DNA from: Hypomyces perniciosus
Lineage: Eukaryota > Ascomycota > Sordariomycetes > Hypocreales > Hypocreaceae
Direction: 5' to 3'
NCBI GenBank assembly: GCA_008477525.1
Contig: SPDT01000010.1
Location: forward strand, 1,550,001 to 1,614,000
Length of the DNA: 64,000 nucleotides
Part shown: positions 32,958 through 44,479 of the stretch, one piece after another
How the letters are laid out: each line of letters opens with the position of its first letter
Numbering within the stretch: position 1 is the first letter of the stretch
The notes under the pieces: generated by a model
Databases searched by the model: none
What the model was told of the DNA's origin: nothing
The model's input: only the letters and a program-made list of their open reading frames with translations
Program-made: the position numbers and the translations under genes

Positions 32958-33454
32958 TTATATCCCCCTTGGACCCGTCATTCTGGTCTCTATCATATCT
33001 GCCGGAACCAACTGCGGCTGTGCTTCGCCATATCGCCGATGCTCAAGCTCCTCTTCGTCGGGCATATGCTCTGGTGGTTGATTTGATGCTTCTCGAGAAA
33101 CTTTATTCATTTCATTGTGTTTTGGTGATGGTGGACTTTTCATCCATGTTGACGCCGATTGCCGTACGGGCCGGATAGACGACTTATCCTCAGATGCTGC
33201 CATAGCTGGGTATTCACAGCAGTATTTGGTGACGTGATCAGCCTCGTCTCGTCGATCGTGACTCTCCCGAAACCAAGAGACGCAATTATGCGCAAGTAGT
33301 AATATCCGACGAAGAAACCTGCTGCTCAAACCAGTCAGTCATCATTTGCATCATCCACTGCGAAAAAAAAGCACGTCATGATGTTATATCCTCACGGGAT
33401 GCTTGCCATGATCAAGAAGAGGAGGACATCCGTCACAAACGTGCCCACAAGCAT
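32958..33454 (-). CDS. Small predicted single-pass membrane protein
   Basis: Tentative two-exon model: 33454-33396 and 33321-32958, with a 74-nt intron (donor GTGAGG, branch CTGACTG, acceptor GAGCAG; an acceptor 3 nt further on also fits). It gives about 140 residues. The N-terminus MLVGTFVTDVLLFLIMASIP is a hydrophobic signal-anchor, followed by basic residues (RFLRR), so the chain probably crosses or anchors in a membrane. The C-terminal 80 residues are polar with ESHDRRDEADH and an acidic MPDEEELEHRR stretch and look like genuine coding sequence. The frame before the ATG is closed by a TAG that could itself be an acceptor, so an additional upstream exon is possible. I do not recognise the family. 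Confidence 0.45.
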
Positions 33455-33804
33455 ATAATATAGATAGGATTCAAGCCGCTAGGGTAAATATTGGTTCCTA
33501 ACAAAAGCAAAAGTGGTCTACGAGCGAAAACCCCATGTCTCAATAGTAGATGATTATACCTGCCAGAATGCTGATGCCTAGACTTAACGGGCCGACTTAC
33601 TACCAATGAGCCCCCCCCTAGGCAGCAGGTTGACTGTTATGTACGCACCAATGACGCCGCAACGCCCGCATCATTTCTTTACAATTGCCACTGTGATGTT
33701 GAGTTGACAAATCAATTTATGTTGGCGTTGGCATTGGGTTTGCACCTTGGGCAATGAATGCTACCTAAGCAGTGCCAAGTACATACGCCTGATACTCCTC
33801 CTCC
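33455..33804. other. Intergenic
   Basis: About 350 bp with a C-rich run near 33610. An upstream exon of the preceding small membrane protein could lie here, but none could be built in phase. Confidence 0.35.
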
Positions 33805-34326
33805 TCATGAAGATGTCTCCCGATCCAGAACCTCGTATCCCGTCTCGGTAGTCAAACCACTCTGCCTCGCACCAGCTCCCGCTCGCGCATTCAAAGCCTG
33901 TTGGAACTGTCTCTCAGCCAGTCTGCTCGGATCACCCTCACTTCCAGGCTCCGACTGCAACGCCTTCATTAGTCCGTCCTGCGTCCACATGTCATCCATG
34001 CCTTCTTTCAAGTTCTTGCTACGTTCCGCGTCGGCCTTGGATGCTCCGTGTAAAAGCCCCGGGTCACTGCGAGATCTACTGAGATCAGACCCCGAGTGGT
34101 GGACCTCAGGTCGCACGTTGCGGTTGCTGGCGAACTCGCCGCCTTCTCTATAGGACTCAGCGGCAAGCGACTCCGAAAGGACAGGGCCAGCTCCTTCGCG
34201 CATGACGGGAGCATGTTGGCCTGGATTGACCTTGTTTTTGTCAATATCTCATGGTTAGACGGAAGATAAGGAGAGGCTTACCTTGGTTCCGGCACTAGGG
34301 GCCTTACGGTCCTGAACAGTAGACAT
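33805..34326 (-). CDS. Hypothetical 156-residue polar protein
   Basis: Two exons, 34326-34282 and 34230-33805, with a 51-nt intron (GTAAGC, branch TCTAAC, acceptor AAG), giving 156 residues. The protein is hydrophilic, Ser/Glu/Arg-rich and without signal peptide or membrane helix. Noticeable segments are LAAESYREGGEFASNRN, SDLSRSRSDPGLLHGASKAD and GMDDMWTQDGLMKALQSEPG, the last of helical character. It looks like a conserved, probably disordered fungal protein, but I do not recognise it. Exon 1 (MSTVQDRKAPSAGTK) joins cleanly in frame, which supports the model. Confidence 0.6.
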
Positions 34327-34967
34327 TATTGTTCCCTCGTATATATCTTTTCCGTCTTGCAAAGTGAGAAGTAATGGGAGATTCTCTTGAATGGAGCCGT
34401 GATGGTTTTGTGTAAAAAAAAACAAAAACAAATGAGTCCGGCACTTTGCGAGATTGATGCGCTCTCGTCAATATAACATCACGATGACGACGTGATATAC
34501 GGATATCATATCAATGTCAACTCATTGGCAGGCTGGACGACAATAGTCCTCGCCTTGGGGATTTCTTGGATGACGTATCATAGAAAATCTGCCAATGATC
34601 AGGATCTCGATGTCGTCGTACGAATAGGCTTATCGCACTCACCACGTCTCATCAACTCGTAGTCAAGAAAGCACGCACTTCAAGATTGCATCATCTTGTA
34701 AACTTTCACATAGTTCTCCCTTATCCGCCCGAGTTGACAGCTTAAATCGTGCAACTGTCGTCAGACATCTTTTCCATAGTCATACCCCTTAGAATATACA
34801 GATCCCCGACATGAATTCATCATTGAGTCCGCCATTGCCATTCAAAAACGTGCCCGCCAACCGAATGAGATTTTTCAACCAAACTCCCGCAAAAGACATA
34901 TGCCACGTAACCGAACCCTCACCGCGTCCAATACACGAGGGGCTTGCCTCGTCAGATTCAAACTACC
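34327..34967. other. Intergenic
   Basis: About 640 bp holding the promoter of the 34326 gene and the 3' flank of the kinesin gene. Nothing else is seen. Confidence 0.5.
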
Positions 34968-37900
34968 TTATGATTCGCTTCCCTTGATTTTCTTGGTTGC
35001 CTTTGCAGTGCCGATATGGGTGTTATGTACCTAACACGGTTAGCTGAATGTTCCACTCTGATGATTTGCGAAAACTTCATACCTTTGTAGCAAACCTCAA
35101 ACTTGTTAGCGTCTCCTTGAGATGCGTCTCCAGCGGCGATACCATGACAAACATGAGAGTCTTGCTGTTCCCTCCCAAGCTGTATTGAAGCAGGTGAGTC
35201 AACTTGGAATTACGATACGGGATATGCCCCGAGCCCCTCCCAAGAGCTTCGATCACGTCGCCTAAACAGCTCAAGCTCTTGTTGATGTTCTGCGTCTCCT
35301 TCATCCGGTCACCCTCTACTTGAGAGTGCTTGAGGCGTTCTGAGCCGGCCAAATCGACCAGGTTCAGCGTACCTTCGCACCGCTCGCCTGTGGCCGAGTT
35401 CTCCCCAATGAGTTTGAGGATGAAGACACTGTGAGATCGGGATGATCGTTCGTTGGCCTTGGTCGCGGCTACTGATCGGTTGTTCTGAGCCTGCTCAAGC
35501 ATAACCTCGACGCTAGAAGCCGAGTTGAACTGAACCGACTTGCAGTTTAAAATCGTCGTCTGCTTGCGGGCCTCATCATGTCGAATCTCTAGTTTTCTTG
35601 CTCTGCTGTCTGAACTACGATCATTGGGTGTCAAGAGATCGTTGAGTTCCTCATTGTAAACCTCGATGAATGAGCCCTCCATGGTGTACTGCCACGACTT
35701 TTCCTTTAGCTTGGTGATGGTGTCGTAGATCATGTGCGTAGCCCGGGGAATCATGCCGTCAGGCGATGACATGGTGAATGTTTTCCCTGAACCTGTTTGG
35801 CCATAGCAGAAAATGCATACGTTGTAACCGTCCAGGGCACTCTGCACCAGTTGAGATATCTCACCAAAAATCTTCTCGTTCTGTATGCTCGGGGTAAAGA
35901 CTCGATCGAACTCAAAGGGATAAGCTTTCCTCTGAACAACTCCAAGGCTGCTCCTCTCCTCAGGACCGGCAACCACGATTTCGGCGGATGTCTTGTCGTC
36001 GGGGAAAGAAAGTTTGGCGACATCGCCCTCGCCATCTCCTAGTGACGGCCGAACTCGGCACATGACGCGGATGTTGCCCTTGAGCTCTTGATATTTGTTG
36101 AAGAGAACCCGCCGCTCCGTCTCCTCCTTGATGAGCTTCTGTCGTGCTTCCTCTGCTACTCGTAGGGCCTCCTGAAGTCTCGCCTCCATGTTGGCAAATG
36201 CATCAGATTGCGCCTTGGTATCGGACTCGAGGAACTCGACTTGTGACTTGAGAGAACTGATCTTGGCTTCGAGGGTTGTGTTGGAAGCCGACAGTTCGGA
36301 AATATTCGTCTGCAAGCTGCTGTTGAGTGCCTTCTCTCTCTCAAAATCCGTTCTCAGGCCCTCGGTTTCTGATCGCATTTCCCGCATCTCTCGATCTTTC
36401 CTTTGTAGTGAAAGCTCCATGCCTTGTTGGTCGTTCCCCATTTGTGTCCGCAGATTCTGGAGCTCTCGTTCCCTATTTTGTCGCTCGTCCTGTAGCTCCT
36501 GCTGGTAACGTCGATTCAGGTTGTCTAGCTGTTGCTGATGCTCGTTTGTGTCTTGGACCTTGAGGCGTTCTAGTTCCCGGGTCAAATCATCCATGGCTAT
36601 CCGGTGTTGGCGTGAAAGATCATCGACCACGTCCCGGTGCTTCCTACTCAGCTCATCTACTTCACGCGTGTGATCCCAACGAAGTTTCTCCATCTCATGC
36701 CGAATTTGTCGACCTTCCTCTCTTGATGCGTCGAGATCCGATCGCAAGGTTTCGTTCTTGTCTTCGAGCGTCTTCCTATCGCCTTCCAACTCCTCGACTA
36801 TAGTCATGCTTTAGCATTCTGATGCAATGAATCGCCAATATTGAAATGCTTACCTCGTCTCTTAGCTATTGCTATGGCGTCATCAATTCCTTGCCTTTGG
36901 CTTATTGTCGTATCAACCATGGCCTTCAACTCGTTGAATCGCGACTCCATGCTATCGACTTTGCAATCTACGTTAAAAGCTACAAAACCAGTCAAGTTAG
37001 AATCCTTGGTTAGAAAATTGGGACGGGTTGGAGACTTGGTTGGAGACTTGGTGGGTGAATTGGCTCTGTTGAGATCGATGCAATCTTGGACTTTTGCCAT
37101 TTGACGCTTCAACTGCTTGTTGGTTGGCGACACAGGAGGTCCCCCCTAGGTTCCCTGAGATGCCGCCAAGACAGGCGCTGGAAGTGGTTTTGTGCTTCTC
37201 TTCTCATTGTTTGGACGACTGATGGTGATATTGCTTGTTTGTGATGTGAGGTCAGTGGGATCGGAGGATGTCACTTGACTCTTGCTGGGCACGGTGTTGT
37301 CATCTTCGAGAGAGAGGCTGTTGAATTTGCTCGTCAGAGAACTTTCTCTGGAACTCGAAAACGTTGACGTGGACTTGGTTGTTCTCAGCTTTTGGCTGTG
37401 AAGGGGAACAGAGGCTAAAGTCTGGTGTTCAAAGGAATGAGCCGTACCACTATGGTCATTCGCCGCATCGCATTCATCGTCATCTCGAACGCCATATGCA
37501 GTTCTAGGTCGCGCTGCCTGACTCCTTGATCTGGCATGGCCGGGGCGCGTGTTCGATGTAGATGTCTGAGGTCGGTCGGAGGGGATGTTTCGTCCAGGGC
37601 CATAGCTCTTAGCGAAGTTGCTCACGGAGGAGTTTGAGATGCTGGAGGTTGGACGGGAAGGATGCTTGAGCTAGTAAACAAAGGCATTAGCAACATCACG
37701 TATAGGCACGTCGCAGCGGACAGGTTATGCTCACTTGGGAGATGCTTGCTAACGTCTGACCCTTAATGGCAGGGCGTGCTGTTTGCATCGAAGCTCCAAT
37801 CGAAGGTTTCGGCGGATACTCGACCGCTCGCTCGGAGAGGGGTTTGCGCTTGGGCTCGGATTGTTGTGCTGACTGCGGTTAGCATGTGAGGTTGTGGTCG

Positions 37901-38168
37901 GTTTGATCGAGGGTCGGCTTACCGGGCTGAGGCATCTCGCGCTTCAGTCCCTTGAGGCCTGGAGGCGCGGGGATGGAGGATTGAATGCGGGCATTGTGCT
38001 GCGATTCACTCCATTCGGAGAGTCCTCCACCATAAGTCATCGGTCCCGGCAAGCGACTCATTTTGGACGGTCGTGCCGCCTGCAATCACCATTGTTAGTC
38101 CATTGCGCCTCAAAGGCCAAAAGTCCAGAGCGGTTGGGGGAACGAACTTGATGCTCAGAAACATCCAT
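34968..38168 (-). CDS. Kinesin-14 (Kar3/KlpA type), with an in-frame TAG
   Basis: Six exons join in phase: 38168-38148, 38079-37923, 37868-37735, 37670-36854, 36797-35083 and 35030-34968, together 969 codons. Kinesin-14 is a minus-end-directed microtubule motor acting in the spindle. A disordered Ser/Pro N-terminus (SSIPAPPGLKGLKREMPQP) is followed by a long coiled coil (about residues 420-600). The motor is C-terminal: LKGNIRVMCRVRP neck, GQTGSGKT P-loop, NERSSRSH switch I, DLAGSE switch II and the ending FATKVHNTHIGTAK. One codon is a stop, TAG at 37146-37148, between SQGT and GGPPVSPTNK in exon 4. Translation from a downstream ATG at 37098-37100 would still yield about 674 residues with the stalk and motor. 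Start exon 1 (MDVSEHQ) is inferred from splice phase. Confidence 0.85.
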
Positions 38169-39465
38169 TAAGAAAAATATCAGATGCAGGACTTCATGAA
38201 CCGGATCATACGAGCAGACTGTCGCGTCAAAACAAGGAGCAAAGCCCCGCGAATTCGGCGCAAGGAGGTGAGACGGTACTTGGGCGTTGATGCGGAAAAG
38301 GAACGTGGAGCAGTGAAGCGCAAGCAGACGAGCTGGTGAGCCACTTGCCTTGTCAAATGTTGACCAGGACAAATGATTTGGTATGGAGACGTTATCGGTG
38401 TGGATTCTTGAAGTGGCGTTGTAGCTTTGGCGGTTGTTTACTTTGGCAAACCAAACCTAACTTGGGCGTGTGCCGGGCAACGGTGGCTTGAGCTGTGTGG
38501 CTGACCAGCGGCAGTTGGTGGAGGCGGCGCCAGCTGTCGGCCAGTTGTCCGGACTGCTGACTCACCAGCGATAGACATCTTGAAACGTGGGGGAGCTGCT
38601 GACTTGGCGATGCCCTGATCAAAACAGTTGGGGGTTTCACATGTCAAGAAATGACGTCCTCAGCAAAAATCACGTTTGGTTGACGCGATGTCTATCTACA
38701 AGGTACGGACTTTGGCCAGAGTCAGTGGCGTCCAGCCTGCAGAGCCTAGTGCCATTGCCGCTATTGAGAAGCCTTATTATGATTTAAATGCCTACCATTC
38801 ATTATCTTGTACTTCGTAATTACTTCAAAAACGACAAAGCCATGGAAGAGGAAGAGGCTATTGCTATTGGTTACCTCTTGGGGAAGTGTGGGAAAAGAAG
38901 CTTTTATGACACCTTTCCCGATTCGCATATTTACGCGAACTTGCAACCCAACAACAGCTACCTACCGTATGACATGACATATGAGATCTATAGATTTGAA
39001 GAGGAGAAAAATAATTCTAGCATTATCATCATACCGATTGGGGCATCAGTTATATAATCTATACCATATTATAAATAGATAAACTCCAACAATGCAAAGC
39101 GTGTCAAGCTCAAGGCTCCTTCACATGCTCCCCCTCCGTCATGCTCTAAAAGCGGCGCTGCTGAGGTAATGTGTCCACCCACTCAAAGCTTCGTATAGGT
39201 AGCTTTTAACTATTACAACCACATCTTCTCAACCATCCATCCATCGTCCGACTATATAACTCCACTTATTACTCTGGACGCTTCTCGCCGACGAGAGGGG
39301 GGAAATATTCCCTCTTTTGGACCTTTCTTCGATGTCTCGATAACACCGCCTACTCACGACTCTTACTCGAATCGAATAGCTTTCGCTTGCTTTCCGACTA
39401 CTAGACCGGGAACCCTCATCTACAAGAGCAACAAGCGAGCCAGCCAGCCAGCGAGCGCATCACAG
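38169..39465. other. Divergent intergenic region
   Basis: About 1.3 kb between the divergent kinesin and acyltransferase genes, presumably holding both promoters. ATGTCTATCGCTG followed by GTGAGT near 38580 could be an upstream kinesin exon or leader intron, but it does not join in phase. A TACTTCGTA motif occurs near 38812. Confidence 0.45.
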
Positions 39466-40497
39466 ATGGAGAAGTATAGCCAGTTCCGCGACAGAGGTAA
39501 GCCTCTCCCTCCTCTGCTTCATGCGCTCCCCACTGACTATTTCCCATCAACAGCCACCGGCATCTCGCCGTTCCTCCCCGTCTCAACCCAGCGCTCCGCC
39601 GTCTCGACCCTAACCCACAGCCTCCTCTTCCTTATCCGCCTCCCCTTCTTCCTCACCTATGTCCTCAGCTACTTCATCCTCTTCCACAACCTGCCCCTCC
39701 CCGTCGTTGCCCGCAAGGTCGCACTATGGGGCATGATGGCCATCCCCGGCATATGGTGGGTTGACCTGCAACTCGACGGCGTCAAGCGCGGCACTCTCTC
39801 TGAACAGCCCCGCGAGAGGTTCCCGCACCCAGGCTCCGTCATCGCCGCGAATTTCACGAGCCCGATCGATGCCATCTACCTCGCCGCCATCTTCGACCCT
39901 GTGTTTACGGTGTCGTACCCTGGGACGAGGAAGCTGCAACGTGTGGGGTTACTTACAGCTGTGATGATGGCTCTTGCGCCAGTCAAGACCGCACCACCGC
40001 CTGAGAACGCAAAACTACTCGACTTGAAGGATCTGTTGGAGGAGTATCCAGACCGCGTCATCGCCGTATTCCCAGAGTGCAGCACCACCAACGGAAAGGC
40101 CATCTTGCCTTTCAGCCCGAGCTTGCTTCAGTGTCCGGCCGATGTGCACGTGTTCCCGGTTAGCATCCGGTACACACCCCCGGACGTTACCACCCCGGTG
40201 TCGGGACAATGGCTCCAGTTCTTTTGGAACCTGCTCTCTCGACCGACGACCTGCATTCGAGTCCGTATCGCGGAGGGACAGATGAACAAAGCCGCTGCAA
40301 AGAGCGTTTATACCACCAACGGGTCCAGCGACCTGAGTTACAGGGGCGAGAACGGTTCCAGCGTGTCTAGTGAGGAGCAAAAGTTGCTAGACAGGATAGG
40401 AGAAGCGCTGGCAAGATTGGGCAGAGTAAAGAGGGTTGGGTTAACACTGAAGGACAAAGCTGCATTTGTTCAAGCATGGAATGGGAAGAAGGCGTAA
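39466..40497 (+). CDS. Loa1/Vps66-like lysophosphatidic acid acyltransferase
   Basis: Two exons, 39466-39496 and 39554-40497, with a 57-nt intron that keeps frame (GTAAGC, CTGAC, CAACAG), giving 324 residues. PlsC-type acyltransferases transfer an acyl chain to lysophosphatidic acid; yeast Loa1 (Vps66) works at the ER and lipid droplets. Two hydrophobic helices near the N-terminus (LLFLIRLPFFLTYVLSYFIL and VALWGMMAIPGIWWV) suggest ER anchoring. Motif III is present as FPECSTTNGK, the Loa1-type variant of FPEGTxS. The motif I position reads ANFTSPIDAIYL, lacking the His of the usual H-x4-D. Overall length and layout match the Loa1 group. The enzyme call is from motifs; substrate preference is inferred from the family. 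Confidence 0.75.
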   Translation: MEKYSQFRDRGKPLPPLLHALPTDYFPSTATGISPFLPVSTQRSAVSTLTHSLLFLIRLPFFLTYVLSYFILFHNLPLPVVARKVALWGMMAIPGIWWVDLQLDGVKRGTLSEQPRERFPHPGSVIAANFTSPIDAIYLAAIFDPVFTVSYPGTRKLQRVGLLTAVMMALAPVKTAPPPENAKLLDLKDLLEEYPDRVIAVFPECSTTNGKAILPFSPSLLQCPADVHVFPVSIRYTPPDVTTPVSGQWLQFFWNLLSRPTTCIRVRIAEGQMNKAAAKSVYTTNGSSDLSYRGENGSSVSSEEQKLLDRIGEALARLGRVKRVGLTLKDKAAFVQAWNGKKA

Positions 40498-40782
40498 AGG
40501 ATCAGTAATGTTCGTGGGAGTTCAAGTTATCTTGTCATATGCGACATGACATGTCCAAGTTCTTTTGGCTGGTTTGGATAATGACACGATCAAAAATGGA
40601 TACGTTCTTTCAGTCGTCGATATTCATAAGGGAGTATAAACACTCCTGAAGCGTGAAATATTCATTCACATAGGCTCTCATCTGGATATCCCTGAAAAAA
40701 ATACCACCCGAGCCTCTAACATAACATACAAGAAAATATTCATAAACATATAACTTTTTTTTTAATATCCTCCCAGTTGTGT

Positions 40783-42744
40783 TTACGCGATTGGCCCGTC
40801 AGTAACACATCCCTTGCTGGCATCGCTAACCAACTTGGCATACTTGGACAGCGTGCCCTTGTTATATCTCAGCGGCGGGGCCTTCCACTCCTTTCTCCGC
40901 TTCTCCATCTCTTGCTCTGAAATCTCCAGATCAATGATACGCTTCTCGGCGTCAATGGTGATCTCATCGCCGTCCTGAACCAGAGCGATGGGACCGCCCT
41001 CCATAGCCTCGGGCACGACGTGTCCAATAATGAAGCCGTGAGAACCGCCGGAGAATCGACCGTCAGTGAGCAGAGCAACATCCTTGCCAAGACCAGCACC
41101 CATGATAGCAGAGGAAGGCTTCAACATTTCAGGCATACCAGGGCCACCCTTGGGTCCGTCGTAGCGGATAATGACAACCGTCTTCTCGCCCTTCTTAATC
41201 TCACCACGCTCCAAACTGGCGATGAAGTCATCTTCAGCGTTGTAGCAGCGAGCCTTGCCCACGAATCGCAGACCTTCCTTGCCAGTGATCTTGCCAACGC
41301 AGCCACCGGGGGCCAGAGAACCGCGCATAATCTGGATATGACCGGTAGGCTTGATGGGGTTGCTGAGCGGCCGGATAATGTCCTGGTCGGCGGGGAAGTC
41401 AGGTGCATTCTCGACGTTCTCTTTCATGGTCTTGCCGGTAACAGTGATGCCAGAGCCGTCAATGAGACCCTCCTTGAGGAGGAACTTGAGGATACCGGGA
41501 GTACCACCAATCCTGTGCATATCAGCCATGACATACTTGCCAGATGGCTTAAGATCAGCAAGGAAGGGGATACGGTCAGAGACAGCCTGGAAGTCGTCAA
41601 TGGTCAGCTTGACACCGACAGAGTCGGCAATGGCGATAAGGTGAAGGACAGCGTTGGTGCTACCACCAAGAATGGTGGTAACAATCATGGCGTTCTCAAA
41701 GGCCTGGCGGGTAAGAATATCACGGGGTCGGATATCCTCCTTCAGGAGGTTCCTCATGTAAGCTCCGACACTCTCACACTCAGCGATCTTGCTGGGGTCC
41801 TCAGCAGGACTGCTGCTGCTGCCAGGAAGTGTCAAGCCCATGGTCTCGATGGCCGTGGCCATGGTGTTGGCTGTGTACATGCCACCACAGGCACCGCTAC
41901 CAGGGCAGGCATGTCGGATGATGTCGTACCGTTGCTCCTCGGTAATCTCTCCAGAGATGTATTGACCGTACGCCTGGAAAGCAGAGACAATGTCGATGGA
42001 ATCACCGCCCTTGGTGCAGCCGGGTTGGATAGTGCCACCATAGATCATGATGCTGGGTCGGTTCACTCGGCCCATGGCAATAGCGACACCGGGCATGTTC
42101 TTGTCGCAACCGGGCAAGCTGATGTTTCCGTCATACCATTGGCCGTTCATAACAGTCTCGATACTATCGGCAATGATTTCTCTGCTCTGCAGAGAGTAGC
42201 GCATACCGGTGGTGCCCATAGAGATACCGTCACTGACACCAATGGTATTGAACCGATATGGAACGAAGCCAGCCTTTGCCACAGATTCCTTGACGACCTT
42301 GGACAGGTCCAGCAGGTGCATGTTGCACGGATTTCCCTCGTACCAGACGGAGGAGATACCAATCTGGGCCTTGTTCATGTCGGCATCGTCGAGACCGGTA
42401 GCGTAGAGCATGGCCTGGGAGGCGCCCTGGGACTTGGGCTGTGTGATGGCCGAGGAGACCCTGTTGAGCTTTTCGTCTGCACATCGTGACGCTGTGGTTG
42501 ACAGAAGACGGCTGCAGGCTGCAATTAGTGCTGCAAAACAGATAGAGGTGCAAGATGAATCACCTGTGACTCCTCGAAGACAGACTGGCTCTTGACAGAG
42601 CGCCCAGAGCCCTGGGCTGGCGCAACGTGCGAGAGAGCATTGTGCTGTCAATGGAGCAGGCTCCGAATTGATAGGCACTAGGAGACAGACGGCTCTATTA
42701 CCACTCACCAATTGCGGTGTTGGAGTGAGAACAGGGGACAGCAC
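40783..42744 (-). CDS. ILV3: Dihydroxy-acid dehydratase
   Basis: Modelled as two exons, 42744-42702 and 42518-40783, giving 592 residues. Dihydroxy-acid dehydratase converts 2,3-dihydroxy-isovalerate and 2,3-dihydroxy-3-methylvalerate to the 2-keto acids of valine and isoleucine synthesis, in mitochondria. The N-terminus ([11 protein letters not shown]) is a targeting sequence. Iron-sulfur ligands appear in [10 protein letters not shown] and [15 protein letters not shown], with the first in [18 protein letters not shown]. The C-terminal lobe has [16 protein letters not shown]. Read without splicing, the frame is also open to 653 residues. An intron is preferred because GTGAGT/GTAATA donors, an ACTAAT branch and a CAG acceptor are present and the extra 61 residues are Cys-rich and unlike the family. 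The donor choice is set by phase. Confidence 0.92.
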   Translation of the reverse strand: MLSPVLTPTPQLVSGNRAVCLLVPINSEPAPLTAQCSLARCASPGLWALCQEPVCLRGVTGDSSCTSICFAALIAACSRLLSTTASRCADEKLNRVSSAITQPKSQGASQAMLYATGLDDADMNKAQIGISSVWYEGNPCNMHLLDLSKVVKESVAKAGFVPYRFNTIGVSDGISMGTTGMRYSLQSREIIADSIETVMNGQWYDGNISLPGCDKNMPGVAIAMGRVNRPSIMIYGGTIQPGCTKGGDSIDIVSAFQAYGQYISGEITEEQRYDIIRHACPGSGACGGMYTANTMATAIETMGLTLPGSSSSPAEDPSKIAECESVGAYMRNLLKEDIRPRDILTRQAFENAMIVTTILGGSTNAVLHLIAIADSVGVKLTIDDFQAVSDRIPFLADLKPSGKYVMADMHRIGGTPGILKFLLKEGLIDGSGITVTGKTMKENVENAPDFPADQDIIRPLSNPIKPTGHIQIMRGSLAPGGCVGKITGKEGLRFVGKARCYNAEDDFIASLERGEIKKGEKTVVIIRYDGPKGGPGMPEMLKPSSAIMGAGLGKDVALLTDGRFSGGSHGFIIGHVVPEAMEGGPIALVQDGDEITIDAEKRIIDLEISEQEMEKRRKEWKAPPLRYNKGTLSKYAKLVSDASKGCVTDGPIA

Positions 42745-43298
42745 GAAGGGGAATGGAGAAGAGAAGGAGATCTGTCAGAGCGAAAAGACGGCTGACGTGA
42801 GTCCGATTTTTGTCCCTGTGATCTTCCCTGTGACCCAAAAAGCTTGGGTGCGAAGCTTCCCACTGAGATCGCTGAGATGTGCCAAAAATGCCCCGCACAA
42901 CTGCCATGAACATCCAATTGGAGACCTGCCATTGGTCAGGGCCGCCCCGAGTCTGCCGACATGTCCTCCGTAATACTGTAGTAATACGGCTGAAGCACAA
43001 ATCCCACCGTTATTCTTTCAGGCCTAAAGAGGTCAATTGGTATGATTTGAAATTTCTAGAATATTTACTGTTGTTAGATTTTAAATTTGTATTTTTTTCC
43101 AAGCCTCGGAAAGTCGTCTTCACATTATAAATGTTCAAATTTGATGTCTACTTCGTAAATTTGCTTGGAGACAGAAAATGCCAAGGTCTTGCCGATATCG
43201 GTGCTCCGTACTTCGTACTGTCAGGGGAACTGAAAGAACTCACAAAAACCGACATCCGAATCACCTAGTGTCGCCTCATCAATATTGACTGTAATCAA
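42745..43298. other. ILV3 promoter and CLPP 3' flank
   Basis: About 550 bp with no gene. A TCCGTACTTCGTACTG motif lies near 43205. Confidence 0.5.
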
Positions 43299-44276
43299 TT
43301 ATTCTGATTTTCCCTCCTCTTTCTCCTTTGTCTCCTTTGTCTCCTTCTCAGTTCTCTTGGTCAAAATCTCATCGATAACTCCTAGCTCCAACGCCTCCGG
43401 AACGCTTAGGTACTTGTCCCTTTCCATCATATCATTAATCTCCTCCAGAGTATACTTGTCGAATCCCTTGGCCTTGTTCAGATGATACTGCATAATATGA
43501 TTGGATTGTTCTCGTATTCGTTGTATCTGATTCGCGTAGATCAGAATATCCGAAGCTTGTCCTCGCGTGCCGCCCAATGGCTGGTGGATCATGATGGAGC
43601 TATGGGAGAGAGCGTATCGCTTGCCTGCTTCGCCACCGGCGAGGAGGATGGCCGCCATCGATGCCGCACCACCGACGCACACTGTCGATACGGGTGATTT
43701 GATGTAGGTCATCGTGTCGTAGATGGCCATGCCTAAGCGCATCGTAAGCTTCTTCTGTCGCGTTGTTGCGGCGAGGGAGACGCACCAGAGGTGACAGAGC
43801 CACCGGGGGAGTTGATGTACATGGTAATTGGTTTCTCAGGGGCGTCGGACTCGAGCCAAAGGAGCTGGGCGACTATTGAGGCGGACATGTAGTCGTCGAT
43901 CTCGCCGTTGAGGCAGATAATTCGTTCCTGCTGATGTCAACTGTTGCTGTGGCCAGAGTTCAGTTGACGGCGCAAGCTCACCTGCAGCAGTTTTGAGAAA
44001 ATATCCCCTTAGACTAGTCAGCATCAAGACCATCATCGGAGATGGAAAGCTTTCGTACAGGTTTTCCTGCCAGCAGCCTGGGATTGTTAGTTTGTTGCCC
44101 TGCTTTGCATAGTTGAAGGAGCTCCCCCCCCCCCAGCTTACCGATGTCTCCTCGATGTATGGCATTGGGATGTTCATTGACGGGTTTGACCCGGTCGCAC
44201 TTGAGAAGCCAAAGGACCTCGCATGTCGCCGAGGCAGCCTCTGCAGGGCTGGTAATAATCTCGACCGCAGAAGCAT
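43299..44276 (-). CDS. CLPP: Mitochondrial ClpP protease subunit
   Basis: Five exons join in phase: 44276-44142, 44077-44059, 44007-43982, 43927-43786 and 43732-43299, giving 251 residues. ClpP is the serine-protease barrel that works with the ClpX unfoldase in the mitochondrial matrix. A basic presequence ([12 protein letters not shown]) precedes the core: [60 protein letters not shown] and [11 protein letters not shown] with the catalytic Ser, then MIHQPLGG with the catalytic His. The acid residue follows in the [21 protein letters not shown] region. The C-terminal tail is Lys/Glu-rich. Exon 2 has only 19 nt and exon 3 only 26 nt; both are needed to restore the conserved segment. A C-rich run lies next to the first donor. 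The core call is secure; the small exons rest on homology of the spliced product. Confidence 0.92.
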
Positions 44277-44479
44277 CTTTTGGCTGTTGATGGTGTTGTT
44301 GGAAGAGAGCCCAGGACTCCAAGCTGTGACGTCTCAGAAGGTGATGTGGGGAAGCTTGGAGCTATCTGGCGGGTGGCTTATGATAAGCGCACCACTGTAA
44401 ATTTGATCGCATCCCACCACCACGCGAACGTCACACAACACAATCAGACCATGATTCCGCAAAACGCTCTCGACAGGCG

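Noticed and set aside
41020..42489. 489-residue open frame on the + strand
   Set aside because: It is the exact antisense shadow of ILV3, whose motifs are unmistakable on the other strand; its composition is that of a reversed codon-biased gene.
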